Of a stretch of DNA of 64,000 bases, positions 44,484 to 53,856 are shown piece after piece. The DNA lies in contig NZ_FNGD01000009.1 of assembly GCF_900102895.1 (NCBI RefSeq), positions 124,001 through 188,000 of the forward strand, in the 5' to 3' direction. The notes under the pieces are model-generated. The model did not search any database, was not told where the DNA came from, and saw only the letters and a program-made list of their open reading frames with translations. Positions within the stretch are counted from its first letter, which is position 1. Every line of letters starts with the position of its first letter. This DNA is from Arthrobacter sp. ov407. GTDB lineage: Bacteria; Actinomycetota; Actinomycetes; Actinomycetales; Micrococcaceae. A program made the translations under genes and the position numbers.

Positions 44484-45739
44484 AGCAGTGCTCCGTCCAG
44501 GACTGGAAGTTCAGCTGTCGCGGGGACAGATTCCGGGTACCGGTCAGGACCCGTCGCAGGGAGGAACGCCATCACTTCGAAGGTCTCGTCGCCCCGGACT
44601 GTTTCGACCCACCCGCCCGCGGCCGCGGCGCGGGCTTTCATTCCCGCGATCCCGCGGCCCGACGGGGTTGTGCTCGGTGTCGCGGCAGGGCTGGTGATCA
44701 GCGACGATCTGATACGGAGCTCAAGGGATGCTGCCGTCCACACCAGGTGCAGCTGCGTGCCCTGGCTCCGGTCTCCGTGCTTGAAGGCGTTTGTGAGGCT
44801 CTCCTGCGCCAGCCGGTAGACCGTTAGCTGCTGGCCTGCGGTCATGTCCCGTGGCTGGCCCGTCGTTTCGATCGTGACAGGCATGCCGCTGGAGCTCAAA
44901 CGTTCGGCAAGAATCACCAGGTCTTCAACCCTGTGCGCCGGGTGGTCGGTGACCTCCGTGGAGAAACCTTCGATGAGCCGGCGCGTTTCGACCAGTGCGG
45001 TCCTCGCCGATTCGGCGATGACCTTGGATGCTTCTTCCACGGTTTCCGGTTCTGTGCGGTGGATGAATCGTATTCCGTCGGCCTGCGCCACGATGACTGT
45101 CAGTGAATGGGCCAGGACGTCGTGGAGCTCCCCGGCGATTCTGTTGCGTTCCTGTTCTACGGTGAGTTCGGTCGCCGTCTCCCGGAGTTTGGTTTCCGCC
45201 GCGAGCTGCGCCCTCCGGCTCCTCGAGAGGTTGTTTACTGCCACACCGACGGCCCAGGTGGCCAGGTTCAGAGCGGCGAAAGCCCCGAAGATCAGAAAGG
45301 CGTAGGTGAGGGTTCGCAGTAATCCCCTGCCGTATATCGGGCTGGCGAAGATGATATTTATCCAGGTCTGGTCGGTGAACCAGTTGACGGTGATGATGCC
45401 GGCAAAGATGACAGCCGCACTGGGTGCGACCCACCGGCTTCGGGTCTTCCATCCGATCGCTGCGAAGAAGATGACGACGGGAACAGCAGCGTAGCTCAGC
45501 ACGCCGGACAGAAAGACCAGCGGGAAGATCTTGAGGCTCTGTAGGACCAGGGAGACGAAGACCAGCCCCAGGGCGGCCGCCGGCAGGATCTCGGCCACAG
45601 CGACACCCGTCACGAGCGCCAGCAGCAGGGCACTCTTTTGGTCGAAATGGCGCTCCTCCAGAATAAAGATCGCCCCCAGCAGCAGCACGGCCATGGCCGG
45701 TGCCGCGAGGAGCCTCAGAGACTGGATCGTTTTGAACAT
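44480..45739 (-). CDS. Membrane sensor histidine kinase (HisKA_3 type)
   Basis: Protein of 419 residues with about five or six N-terminal membrane segments (roughly 10-170) and almost no extracytoplasmic domain, then a dimerisation helix with the phospho-His near residue 206 in ERNRIAGELHDVLAHSLTVIV, and an ATPase domain with N-box YRLAQESLTNAFKHG and glycine box SGRGIAGMKARA. The D/G1 box is poorly preserved, as in related actinobacterial kinases. This topology suits sensing of membrane state, as in DesK/LiaS. TAGGGT lies six bases before the ATG, so it may be leaderless, although AGGG could also act as a weak ribosome site. Confidence 0.9.
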   Translation of the reverse strand: MFKTIQSLRLLAAPAMAVLLLGAIFILEERHFDQKSALLLALVTGVAVAEILPAAALGLVFVSLVLQSLKIFPLVFLSGVLSYAAVPVVIFFAAIGWKTRSRWVAPSAAVIFAGIITVNWFTDQTWINIIFASPIYGRGLLRTLTYAFLIFGAFAALNLATWAVGVAVNNLSRSRRAQLAAETKLRETATELTVEQERNRIAGELHDVLAHSLTVIVAQADGIRFIHRTEPETVEEASKVIAESARTALVETRRLIEGFSTEVTDHPAHRVEDLVILAERLSSSGMPVTIETTGQPRDMTAGQQLTVYRLAQESLTNAFKHGDRSQGTQLHLVWTAASLELRIRSSLITSPAATPSTTPSGRGIAGMKARAAAAGGWVETVRGDETFEVMAFLPATGPDRYPESVPATAELPVLDGALL

Positions 45740-45751
45740 GGCTTCACCCTA
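45740..45751 (-). promoter_or_regulatory. -10 box for a possibly leaderless kinase start
   Basis: TAGGGT, six bases (gaagcc), then the ATG of the histidine kinase gene. Confidence 0.45.
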
Positions 45752-45947
45752 AGCGGGCTTCCGCACCACTGACGCTCATTCTGAGTGAGTTCCACCGGAA
45801 TGATGAACAACTTCACTCCAACGGATGATCCATCAGCCACGGCAGCCATAGAGGATCCACAATCGTTTCGGCACAGCGACCGTGAGCTTCAGGCGTTCCC
45901 GCGAGCCGCACGAACCTGCCAAACAAGCGAACCTGACAAACTGCGGA

Positions 45948-47279
45948 TCAGGGCGTGCGGCGCCGCTCCGCGACCAGCCTGCGCTGCCCGGCGAGAGCCT
46001 TGAGCAGCGGCGGAACCATGACCCCTTGGGCTGCCATCTGGCGCCGGACTTTCCGCCGGGTCGCGATGATGCCGCAGGCTCCCCCGGCAAGCACCAGGAA
46101 CTGCACGCTGAGGGCGACGCGGAACGGATCCAGGCCGTAGAGCTCACCATGGGAGAACCCGCTGGCGTGCAGGAGGTCGAGCACCAGCCCAATCAGGTAG
46201 ATGGACACCAGTGCGGCAAAGAAGCCGCCCACGTTGACAATGCCGGTGGCAGTGCCGAGCCGGTGAGCGGGGTTGAAAGTCCGGGCGAAGTCGAAGCCGA
46301 TCATGGAGCCGGGACCGCCGACGGCCAGGGTCACCACGAGGGCAGCCAAGAGCCAGAGCGGTGCGCGTCCCGGCAGCAGCAGCACCGCTGCCCAGGCGAC
46401 GGCGGTGCACCCGGAAATCAGGAGCACCATGGTGGAGCGCCGCAGCGGATGCCGGGCAACGAATCTGCCCATCAGCGGTCCGGCGGCAATGGCACCGGCC
46501 ACGTACAACGCCATAAGGGCCGAGACGGTTCCGCCGTCCAGCCCCTGGGCGGAAATCAGGAAGGGGTAGCCCCACGTCATGGCAAAAACCGTGCCGCTGA
46601 ACTGGACGGTGAAGTGGCTCCACAGCCCGAGCCGGGTCCCGGGTTGCCGCCAGGCGTGCGCCAGCGAAATCCCGGTAGCGCGCAGCCCCTGGGAATGCGG
46701 CGGAGCCGGGTGCCCGGGCGGAAGGTCCTGAAGCAGGAGCAGGACCAGCACGACGGCGAGGGCCGACATCGCCGCGAGTGTCAGGAAAGCCGGAGTCCAG
46801 CCCGCGGAGTGCAGGATCATCGCGAACGGCACCACACTGAAGAGCTGGCCCAGCTGCCCGGACATGCCGGTCAGCTGCGTCAGCAGCGGCACACGCCCCG
46901 GCGCGAACCAGAGCGGGATAAGCCGGATCACGGAGATAAACGTCATGGCATCCCCAGCGCCCACCAAGACGCGTCCCAGAACTCCGCCGGGGATGTTGTC
47001 GGCAAACGCCAGCTGAAGCTGGCCGAGCCCCATCAGGACACCGCCGCCGGCCAGCATCGCGCGGGAGCCGAACCGGTCCACGAGGACGCCTACGGGAATC
47101 TGCAGCGCCGCGTAGACCAGGAGCTGGAGCACGGTGAAAAAGGAGATCTCGGCCGCGCTGGCGTGGAAGCGTTCCGTTGCCTCCAGGCCGACCACCCCGA
47201 AAGAGGTGCGCTGGCTGACCGCCACGAGATAGGCAAAGATCCCAATGATCCAGATCAGCCAGGCGCGGGGAGAGGTCAC
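45948..47279 (-). CDS. Major facilitator superfamily transporter
   Basis: Twelve-helix MFS protein of 443 residues. Motif A-like GVLVDRFGSRAMLAGGG between helices 2 and 3, a related GRFVARHPLRRS between helices 8 and 9, and a basic C-terminal tail (KVRRQMAAQG...RRLVAERRRTP). The N-terminus (WIIGIFAYLVAVSQRTSFGV) resembles the CynX/NNP-type or glycerol-phosphate-type branch, but the substrate cannot be assigned. GTG start with CATAAT exactly six bases upstream; an AT-rich palindrome lies just before it. It follows the PAC2 gene on the same strand after a 35-base gap. Confidence 0.85.
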   Translation of the reverse strand: MTSPRAWLIWIIGIFAYLVAVSQRTSFGVVGLEATERFHASAAEISFFTVLQLLVYAALQIPVGVLVDRFGSRAMLAGGGVLMGLGQLQLAFADNIPGGVLGRVLVGAGDAMTFISVIRLIPLWFAPGRVPLLTQLTGMSGQLGQLFSVVPFAMILHSAGWTPAFLTLAAMSALAVVLVLLLLQDLPPGHPAPPHSQGLRATGISLAHAWRQPGTRLGLWSHFTVQFSGTVFAMTWGYPFLISAQGLDGGTVSALMALYVAGAIAAGPLMGRFVARHPLRRSTMVLLISGCTAVAWAAVLLLPGRAPLWLLAALVVTLAVGGPGSMIGFDFARTFNPAHRLGTATGIVNVGGFFAALVSIYLIGLVLDLLHASGFSHGELYGLDPFRVALSVQFLVLAGGACGIIATRRKVRRQMAAQGVMVPPLLKALAGQRRLVAERRRTP

Positions 47280-47291
47280 TCCCCCATTATG
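47280..47291 (-). promoter_or_regulatory. -10 box next to the MFS start
   Basis: CATAAT, six bases (ggggga), then GTG. One mismatch from TATAAT; supports a promoter inside the short PAC2-MFS gap. Confidence 0.45.
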
Positions 47292-47303
47292 CCCGGGTTC
47301 ATG

Positions 47304-47318
47304 ATAAATAGTATTTAT
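47304..47318. promoter_or_regulatory. AT-rich palindrome in the PAC2-MFS gap
   Basis: ATAAATA-G-TATTTAT, perfect 7-base arms, entirely AT apart from the centre in a ~65% GC region. It overlaps the PAC2 stop codon and lies about 25 bases before the MFS gene. Candidate operator for a local regulator. Confidence 0.4.
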
Positions 47319-48253
47319 TCGCCGGGTTCTTTACGGGCCAGGTACGCCTCGACGGCAGCACCAAGGGCATCGGCGTTGGGGATTTGGTCGTTCTCATCTG
47401 CCAGCAGCGACCTCCGCACCGTCCCCTCGGCCTTTTCGTCGTACCGGGTCTCCAGCCGTGAGACCACCTGCTGGACCTCCTCGGATGCCTCGATCTGCTC
47501 GGCAATCTGCCGGCCCACGTCACGGCCGGCCTCGCGCAGACGGTCGGTCGGCAGCATGAGGGACGTTGCCGCGCCCAGGTACTCCAGCCCGGCTACGGCA
47601 GCCGTTGGGTACTCGGCTTCGGCCAGGTAGTGCGGCACATGGATCACATAACCGGCGATGTTCCGGCCGGCCTCCGACAGCCGCAACTCCAGGATGTGCC
47701 CCACCGCAGCCGGGACCTCCACCGTGGGCTTCCAGACCGAGATTCCCTCGATCAGCTCCGGCCGGTTGCCGTGCACGGTCACACCGACCGGCCGGGTGTG
47801 GGGCACCGGCATCGGGATCGAATGGATCCAGGTGACGAGGTTGACGTCGAGCTCCTCGACCAGGCCGACGACGGCGCGCGCGAATCGTTCCCATTGCAGG
47901 TCCGGCTCGAACCCCGCAAGGAGCAGGAACGGGCTGCCCAGCCCGTCGACCAGCCGGTAGAGGGCAAGGCTCGGCGCCTGGTAGTCCTGCAGGTGGTCCT
48001 CGACAAAGCTGATCTGCGGGCGCCGGGAGCGGTAGTCGATCAGCTGGTCGGCGTCGAACTCGGCGATCATCTGGGCATCGAGGGTGTCCAGCAGTTCAGC
48101 GGTGATCTGCCGGACCACGTGGCCGGCGTCGGCGAAGCCGGTGAACCCCATGACGAGGTTGAGTCCGCGCAGTTCGGTGCTGGAGAACAGCGCGTCATCA
48201 CGGATGTAGAGCGTCTGGGGATCCAGCAAAGAGCCGGAAATCCGTTCAATCAC
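47315..48253 (-). CDS. PAC2 family protein (proteasome-assembly-chaperone-like)
   Basis: Protein of 312 residues with the PAC2 fold seen in actinobacterial and archaeal proteins related to eukaryotic proteasome assembly chaperone 2. Conserved parts: LVMGFTGFADAGHVVRQITAELLDTL, RSRRPQISFVEDHLQDY, LLAGFEPDLQWERFARAV, and ATSLMLPTDRL. The C-terminus is an acidic helix. GTG start with AAAGGA 8 bases upstream. In actinobacteria the link to the proteasome is unproven; no proteasome gene is in the window. Confidence 0.88.
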   Translation of the reverse strand: MIERISGSLLDPQTLYIRDDALFSSTELRGLNLVMGFTGFADAGHVVRQITAELLDTLDAQMIAEFDADQLIDYRSRRPQISFVEDHLQDYQAPSLALYRLVDGLGSPFLLLAGFEPDLQWERFARAVVGLVEELDVNLVTWIHSIPMPVPHTRPVGVTVHGNRPELIEGISVWKPTVEVPAAVGHILELRLSEAGRNIAGYVIHVPHYLAEAEYPTAAVAGLEYLGAATSLMLPTDRLREAGRDVGRQIAEQIEASEEVQQVVSRLETRYDEKAEGTVRRSLLADENDQIPNADALGAAVEAYLARKEPGE

Positions 48254-48630
48254 GGCGTGTTCCTTTCACGATGGCGGCGGTGGAAGAGGCGGGGCGCGGT
48301 CCGTCGTCCGGACGATGCCAGGCAGAACCCGCCGGTCAGGCAGATCCTGTCCGCCAGTCCCATGCGGCACTCACCGCACGGCAGCGCCGCTACCTGTACA
48401 ACGCCCCGGCGACCGGGCAAATTCCTGCCTGGGGTGTGCTCCAGCTCTCATTCGATTGAATTTCCGCACTGCCGAGAGACTACGATCGGTGATGGCCCTA
48501 GGGCTTGTTTTGCAGACACCGGGTTGCGTCCCAGACCGACGGCGCCCCCGGGATCCGCGGCAGGGCGCCAAACATGCAGTTCCTGCCGAATATCACCGAG
48601 AACCATCACAGAGAATTGAGGACTGTCCGC
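48254..48630. promoter_or_regulatory. 377-base divergent region between PAC2 and leucyl aminopeptidase
   Basis: No gene is supported. A possible sigma-A promoter for the aminopeptidase is TTGAAT (48456-48461), 19 bases, TACGAT (48481-48486), which would give a leader of about 140 bases. On the minus side AAAGGA serves the PAC2 gene. An in-frame ATG at 48574 could extend the aminopeptidase but lacks a ribosome site. Confidence 0.4.
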
Positions 48631-50172
48631 GTGGTCAAGAATAGCGAAGTCAAACTTAGTGCAGTCGCAGGGGATTTGAAGAAGTCCCCCAGCGATGCCC
48701 TCGTCATCGGCGTCGGACAGGGTCCCGACGGCCCCGTGTTGCTCGACAACCCGCTGACGGCCAAGGCCGCGGAGGCCTTGGCGGAATCACTGAGCGTTCT
48801 TGGCATCACCGGCGCGGCGGACCAGGCTCACCGGTTGCCCGGCCTGCCCGAGACTGGGGCCACCATCCTGCTCCTGGCCGGCGTCGGCAAGCTGCCGGCG
48901 AAAAATGCCTCAGCGAAGCAGCCGCTTTCCGAGGAGGCGCTGCGCCGCGCCGCCGGCTCTGCCGTCCGCCAGTTGGCCGGCGTCACCACCGTCACCGTTG
49001 CCCTTCCGACGACGACCCTGGCCGAGGTCGCGGCTGTCGCCGAGGGAGCCGCCATGGGCGCCTACTCCTACACCGAGTTCCGGTCCTCCAAGGACGGGCT
49101 CAAGGACCCGGTGAAGAACGTCGTCATCCGCACCGACTTCGCCACGGACAAGGCGCTCCAGCCGGTCCTGCGTCGGGCGTCCCTGATCGGCACGGCCGTG
49201 AACGCGACCCGCACGCTGGTGAACCAGCCGCCGAGCCACCTCTACCCTGAGTCCTTCGCCGACGCCGCCAAGGAACTGTCGAAGGGCCTGCCGGTCAAGG
49301 TGACGGTCTGGGACGAGAAGCGCCTCGAGAAGGAGGGCTTCGGCGGCATCCTCGGCGTCGGCAAGGGCTCCACCCGGCAGCCGCGCCTCGTGAAGGTCGA
49401 ATACGCCCCGGCGAAGGCCACGGCCAAGATCGCCCTCGTGGGCAAGGGCATCACCTTTGACACGGGCGGCATCTCCATCAAGCCGGCCCTGGGCATGGGC
49501 GACATGAAGAGCGACATGGCGGGCGCCGCCGTCGTCCTCAACACCGTCCTGGCCCTGGCGGGCCTCGGACTGCCCGTCAAGGCGACCGCGTGGCTCTGCA
49601 TCGCCGAGAACATGCCCTCCGGCGCTGCCCAGCGCCCGGCCGACGTCCTGACGATGTTCGGCGGCAAGACCGTCGAGGTCCTCAACACCGACGCCGAGGG
49701 GCGCCTGGTCATGGCCGACGGCATCGTCGCCGCCAGCCAGGAATTCCCGGATGCCATCATCGACGTCGCAACCCTTACCGGCGCCCAGCTGATCGCCCTG
49801 GGCGACCGCACCGCCGGTGTGATGGGCTCCGACTCACTCACCGGCGCCATCAAGACCGCCGCCGACCGGGCCGGCGAGCTCGTCTGGCCCATGCCGTTGC
49901 CGGAAGAGCTCCGGGCCAGCCTCGACTCGCAGGTCGCGGACATCGCTAACATCGGCGAACGCCACGGCGGAATGATGACCGCGGCCGTTTTCCTGCGCGA
50001 ATTCGTGGGCAAGGGCAACGACGGCGAACAGATCCCGTGGGCACACATCGACATCGCCGGCCCGTCGTTCAACAACGGCAGCCCCTACGGCTACAACCAC
50101 AAGCAGGGCACGGGCTGCACCGTCCGGACCCTGGTGGCCTACGTCGAGGACATCCTCGCCAAGGCCGTCTAG
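48631..50172 (+). CDS. pepA: Leucyl aminopeptidase (M17)
   Basis: Cytosolic dizinc aminopeptidase, 513 residues, hexameric in the family. Catalytic C-terminal domain: GKGITFDTGGISIKP near 271 (active-site Lys and metal Asp), KSDMAGAAVV, and the M17 signature NTDAEGRL at 352-359 with the metal-binding Asp and Glu. N-terminal macro-like domain from ~10 to 170. GTG at 48631 was chosen because GAGGA lies 8 bases upstream; an in-frame TTG at 48616 overlaps that site. Followed by a strong terminator. Neighbours lpdA and sucB parallel the pepB-sucB neighbourhood of mycobacteria. Confidence 0.93.
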   Translation: MVKNSEVKLSAVAGDLKKSPSDALVIGVGQGPDGPVLLDNPLTAKAAEALAESLSVLGITGAADQAHRLPGLPETGATILLLAGVGKLPAKNASAKQPLSEEALRRAAGSAVRQLAGVTTVTVALPTTTLAEVAAVAEGAAMGAYSYTEFRSSKDGLKDPVKNVVIRTDFATDKALQPVLRRASLIGTAVNATRTLVNQPPSHLYPESFADAAKELSKGLPVKVTVWDEKRLEKEGFGGILGVGKGSTRQPRLVKVEYAPAKATAKIALVGKGITFDTGGISIKPALGMGDMKSDMAGAAVVLNTVLALAGLGLPVKATAWLCIAENMPSGAAQRPADVLTMFGGKTVEVLNTDAEGRLVMADGIVAASQEFPDAIIDVATLTGAQLIALGDRTAGVMGSDSLTGAIKTAADRAGELVWPMPLPEELRASLDSQVADIANIGERHGGMMTAAVFLREFVGKGNDGEQIPWAHIDIAGPSFNNGSPYGYNHKQGTGCTVRTLVAYVEDILAKAV

Positions 50173-50180
50173 TCAGCATT

Positions 50181-50227
50181 GCGGCTTTGTGGCCGGGGCG
50201 GCGGTGCTTCCCCGGCCACAAAGCCGC
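50181..50227 (+). terminator. Terminator behind leucyl aminopeptidase
   Basis: GCGGCTTTGTGGCCGGGG and its exact complement, 18-base arms with an 11-base loop, beginning 9 bases past the stop. Confidence 0.85.
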
Positions 50228-50440
50228 GTGACACTGGACACAAGCGCTCCACAAACGCCATGGCAAGGTGGAGCATGTATTAGTGGTTCGCTAAGGTAAA
50301 CCTTGTTTCCCAGAAGCAGACCCACATGTAGTAGTCACAAATGAAAGGGAAACCTGCCGGCTGGCACAATCACAGCAGGCAGGTTCCAAGACCAGATGAT
50401 GCGTACTCTCGTGTCATCGTTCACGCGAGGGAGCGTTTTA

Positions 50441-51826
50441 GTGGCCGATCAGGCAACTGCGCAAGAATTCGACATCCTGGTACTCGGCGGCGGCAGCGGC
50501 GGCTACGCCACCGCACTGCGTGCTGTCCAGCTTGGCCTCACCGTCGGCCTCATCGAAAAGGGCAAGCTCGGTGGTACGTGCCTCCACAACGGCTGTATCC
50601 CCACCAAGGCCCTGCTGCACTCCGCCGAGTTGGCCGACCACGCCCGCGACTCGTCCAAGTACGGCGTCAACGTGACTCTTGACAGCATCGACATCAACGC
50701 TGTCAATGCTTACAAGGACGGCATCGTTGCCGGTAAGTTCAAGGGCCTTCAGGGTCTGATCAAGGGCAAGAAGGGCATCACCGTCATTGAGGGTGAAGGC
50801 AAGCTTCAGGGCACCGACACCGTCGTCGTGAACGGCACCGCGTACAAGGGCAAGAACATTGTCCTCGCGACCGGCTCCTACTCCCGCACGCTGCCGGGCC
50901 TGGAAATCGGCGGCAAGGTCATCACCTCCGACGAAGCCCTCACCATGGATTACATCCCCAAGAGCGCGATCATTCTGGGCGGCGGCGTGATCGGCGTCGA
51001 GTTCGCTTCAGTCTGGAAGTCCTTCGGCGTCGACGTCACGATCGTCGAAGGCCTCCCGTCGCTGGTTCCGAACGAGGACGCCACGATCGTCAAGGCCTTT
51101 GAGCGTGCCTTCAAGAAGCGCGGGATCAAGTTCTCCACCGGTGTCTTCTTCCAGGGCGTCGAGCAGAACGACGACGGCGTCAAGGTCACCCTCGTAGACG
51201 GCAAGACCTTCGAAGCCGACCTCCTGCTCGTAGCAGTCGGCCGCGGCCCTGTCACGGCGAACCTCGGCTACGAAGAGGCCGGCATCACCATCGACCGCGG
51301 CTTCGTCATCACCAACGAGCGACTCCACACCGGCGTCGGCAACGTCTTCGCCGTCGGCGACATCGTCCCCGGCGTGCAGCTCGCGCACCGCGGCTACCAG
51401 CAGGGCATCTTCGTCGCCGAAGAGATCGCTGGCCTCAAGCCGGTCATCGTCGAAGACGTCAACATCCCCAAGGTCACCTACTCCGAACCCGAAATCGCCA
51501 CCGTCGGCTACAGCGAGAAGGCCGCCAAAGAGAAGTTTGGCGAGGACCAGATCCAGACCCAGGAATACAACCTGGCCGGCAACGGCAAGAGCTCCATCCT
51601 GGGCACCAGCGGCCTGGTCAAGCTGGTCCGCCAGAAGGACGGCCCCGTGGTGGGCGTCCACATGATCGGCGCCCGCATGGGCGAGCAGATCGGTGAAGCC
51701 CAGCTGATCGTGAACTGGGAAGCCTACCCGGAGGACGTGGCCCAGCTGGTCCACGCGCACCCCACCCAGAACGAATCCCTGGGCGAGGCGCACCTGGCGT
51801 TGGCGGGCAAGCCCCTCCACGGCTAG
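50441..51826 (+). CDS. lpdA: Dihydrolipoyl dehydrogenase (E3)
   Basis: FAD flavoprotein that reoxidises the lipoyl groups of 2-oxoacid dehydrogenase complexes with NAD+ (461 residues). FAD site LVLGGGSGGYATALRA, redox disulfide Cys47/Cys52 in GGTCLHNGCIPTK, NAD site ILGGGVIGVEFA, FAD-phosphate site VFAVGDIVPGVQLAH, and the C-terminal His440-Glu445 pair in HAHPTQNES. GTG at 50441 with GAGGGAG 8 bases upstream; the in-frame ATG 45 bases earlier has no ribosome site. Upstream AAGGTAAACCTT (50293-50304) is a small palindrome of unknown meaning. It precedes sucB but a strong hairpin separates them. Confidence 0.97.
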   Translation: MADQATAQEFDILVLGGGSGGYATALRAVQLGLTVGLIEKGKLGGTCLHNGCIPTKALLHSAELADHARDSSKYGVNVTLDSIDINAVNAYKDGIVAGKFKGLQGLIKGKKGITVIEGEGKLQGTDTVVVNGTAYKGKNIVLATGSYSRTLPGLEIGGKVITSDEALTMDYIPKSAIILGGGVIGVEFASVWKSFGVDVTIVEGLPSLVPNEDATIVKAFERAFKKRGIKFSTGVFFQGVEQNDDGVKVTLVDGKTFEADLLLVAVGRGPVTANLGYEEAGITIDRGFVITNERLHTGVGNVFAVGDIVPGVQLAHRGYQQGIFVAEEIAGLKPVIVEDVNIPKVTYSEPEIATVGYSEKAAKEKFGEDQIQTQEYNLAGNGKSSILGTSGLVKLVRQKDGPVVGVHMIGARMGEQIGEAQLIVNWEAYPEDVAQLVHAHPTQNESLGEAHLALAGKPLHG

Positions 51827-51845
51827 GCATCCCCGCAAGACCACA

Positions 51846-51888
51846 GAGCTTAGTGCACCCGGCCGGAAATGCCGGGTGCACTAAGCTC
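51846..51888 (+). terminator. Terminator between lpdA and sucB
   Basis: GAGCTTAGTGCACCCGGC and its exact complement, 18-base arms, loop CGGAAAT, beginning 20 bases past the lpdA stop. No T-run follows; sucB starts 54 bases later, so partial read-through is possible. Confidence 0.75.
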
Positions 51889-51941
51889 GAACAAGGCAGC
51901 AATCATCCGCACTAAAGATCAATAAGGAGAACGGGGACGAC

Positions 51942-53705
51942 ATGTCTGAATCCGTTAACTTGCCCGCCCTCGGTGAGAGCGTCACCGAAGGAACCGTCAC
52001 CCGCTGGCTCAAGCAGGTCGGTGACCGGGTAGAGGTGGACGAGCCGTTGCTCGAAGTCTCCACCGACAAAGTAGACACCGAGATCCCCTCTCCGATCGCA
52101 GGCGTGATCGAGGAAATCCTCGTCGCCGAAGACGAGACCGCTGAAGTTGGCGCCCCGCTGGTCCGCATCGGCACGGGCGACGCCGCCGCCCCCGCCGAAG
52201 AGGCACCGGCCGCCGCCCCCGCCGAAGAGGCACCGGCTGCAGCTCCGGCCGAGGAGGCACCGGCCCCCGAGGCCGAGGCTCCCGCCGCCCCGGCCGCCGC
52301 AGAGGCTCCGGCTGCAGCTCCGGCCGGCGAAGGACACGACGTCACGCTGCCGGCACTGGGTGAAAGCGTCACCGAAGGCACCGTCACCCGCTGGCTGAAG
52401 AGCATCGGCGACTCCGTAGAGGTCGACGAGCCCCTGCTCGAGGTCTCCACCGACAAGGTTGACACCGAAATCCCGTCCCCGGTTGCCGGAACCCTCCTGG
52501 AAATCCGCGTCAACGAGGACGAGACCGCCGAGGTCGGCTCCGTCCTCGCCGTCATCGGTTCCGGCGCCGCTGCACCGGCCGCACCGGCGCCCGCCGAGGC
52601 ACCGGCCCCGGAAGCGGAAGCCCCCAAGCAGGAGGCTCCGGCCGCTCCCGCACCGGCAGCAGCTCCCGCTCCGGCTCCGGCTCCGGAAGCACCCAAGCAG
52701 GAAGCTCCCGCAGCCCCGGCTGCTCCGGCCGCCCCCGCACCGGCTGGCGCGGAAGCTGCCGCACCGGCAGAGTCCGGCTACGTAACTCCCCTGGTCCGCA
52801 AGCTGGCCAACCAGCAGGGTGTCGACATCGCGGCCCTGACCGGCACCGGCGTCGGCGGCCGCATCCGCAAGCAGGATGTGCTGGCAGCTGCCGAGGCGAA
52901 GGCCGCACCGGCCGCTTCCGCACCGGCGGCAACCACTGCGGCCCCCGCCGCATCGGCACCGGCCTCAGTTGCTGCGTCCTCGCTGCGCGGCACCGTGCAG
53001 AAGGCCCCGCGGATCCGCCAGGTCATCGCCCGCCGCATGCGCGAGTCGCTGGACATCTCCACCCAGCTGACGCAGGTGCACGAGGTCGACATGACCAAGG
53101 TGGCCAAGCTGCGCGCCAAGGCCAAGAACTCCTTCCAGGCCCAGAACGGCTCCAAGCTGACCTTCCTGCCCTTCATCGCCAAGGCTGTTGCCGAGGCCCT
53201 GAAGCAGCACCCGAAGGTCAACGCCTCCTACGACGAGGACAAGCAGGAGATCACCTACCACAACGCCGAGCACCTGGCGATTGCGGTGGACACCGACAAG
53301 GGCCTGCTGGTTCCGGTCATCTCGGACGCCGGCAACCTGAACCTGGCCGGCCTGGCCGGCAAGATCGCCGACGTCGCCGACCGCACCCGCAACGGCAAGA
53401 TCGGCCCGGACGAGCTCTCCGGCGGAACCTTCAGCATCACTAACATCGGTTCCGTGGGCGCCCTGTTCGACACCCCGATCATCAACCAGCCGCAGGTGGC
53501 CATCCTCGGCACCGGCGCGATCGTCAAGCGGGCCGTCGTGGTCGCCGACGAGAACGGCGATGACTCGCTGGCCATCCGGTCGATGATGTACCTCTCCCTG
53601 ACGTACGACCACCGCCTGGTGGACGGCGCCGACGCGGGACGCTTCCTGCAGACGCTGAAGGCACGCCTCGAAGAAGGCGCCTTCGAAGCCGACCTCGGGC
53701 TCTAG
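51942..53705 (+). CDS. sucB: 2-oxoacid dehydrogenase E2 dihydrolipoamide acyltransferase (SucB/DlaT)
   Basis: E2 core of the pyruvate and/or 2-oxoglutarate dehydrogenase complex, 587 residues. Two lipoyl domains (about 2-77 and 131-206) carry the lipoylated lysines 43 and 172 in [14 protein letters not shown]. Long Ala/Pro/Glu linkers follow each. A peripheral E1/E3-binding domain starts near 280 ([22 protein letters not shown]) and the acyltransferase core ends with [16 protein letters not shown], catalytic His557. In corynebacteria and mycobacteria this protein is shared by PDH and the OdhA-containing ODH complex; the same is likely here as no E1 gene is adjacent. Ribosome site AAGGAGA about 10 bases upstream. 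Confidence 0.94.
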   Translation: MSESVNLPALGESVTEGTVTRWLKQVGDRVEVDEPLLEVSTDKVDTEIPSPIAGVIEEILVAEDETAEVGAPLVRIGTGDAAAPAEEAPAAAPAEEAPAAAPAEEAPAPEAEAPAAPAAAEAPAAAPAGEGHDVTLPALGESVTEGTVTRWLKSIGDSVEVDEPLLEVSTDKVDTEIPSPVAGTLLEIRVNEDETAEVGSVLAVIGSGAAAPAAPAPAEAPAPEAEAPKQEAPAAPAPAAAPAPAPAPEAPKQEAPAAPAAPAAPAPAGAEAAAPAESGYVTPLVRKLANQQGVDIAALTGTGVGGRIRKQDVLAAAEAKAAPAASAPAATTAAPAASAPASVAASSLRGTVQKAPRIRQVIARRMRESLDISTQLTQVHEVDMTKVAKLRAKAKNSFQAQNGSKLTFLPFIAKAVAEALKQHPKVNASYDEDKQEITYHNAEHLAIAVDTDKGLLVPVISDAGNLNLAGLAGKIADVADRTRNGKIGPDELSGGTFSITNIGSVGALFDTPIINQPQVAILGTGAIVKRAVVVADENGDDSLAIRSMMYLSLTYDHRLVDGADAGRFLQTLKARLEEGAFEADLGL

Positions 53706-53722
53706 GGTCTAAAAGCACGACG

Positions 53723-53784
53723 ACGGCGACGGCGGTGCGGGCGCCGGTGGGAAACCACCGGGGTACCCGTGCCGCCGTCGCCGT
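53723..53784 (+). terminator. Nested terminator behind sucB
   Basis: Outer 19-base stem ACGGCGACGGCGG.../...CCGCCGTCGCCGT with two G-U wobbles, and an inner CCGGTGG-GAAA-CCACCGG with a GNRA tetraloop, followed by TTTGCTG. Confidence 0.8.
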
Positions 53785-53844
53785 TTGCTGTTCCGTCCCG
53801 GGACGGCCCGGCGGGTCTTACTACAGTGCGTAGAAGACTCTGGC

Positions 53845-53856
53845 TACACTGATGCC
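53845..53856 (+). promoter_or_regulatory. -10 box for a leaderless start
   Basis: TACACT, six bases (gatgcc), then the ATG of the small membrane protein gene; identical hexamer and spacing to the DinB-like gene at 25284. Confidence 0.6.

Noticed and set aside
45882..47630. Plus-strand frame of 582 codons opposite the MFS gene
   Set aside because: Hydrophilic Glu/Gln/His-rich shadow of a membrane protein, with no ribosome site or homology signal.
50293..50304. AAGGTAAACCTT upstream of lpdA as an iron-regulator box
   Set aside because: Only a 12-base palindrome; it does not match the 19-base DtxR/IdeR consensus and lies about 140 bases before the start.
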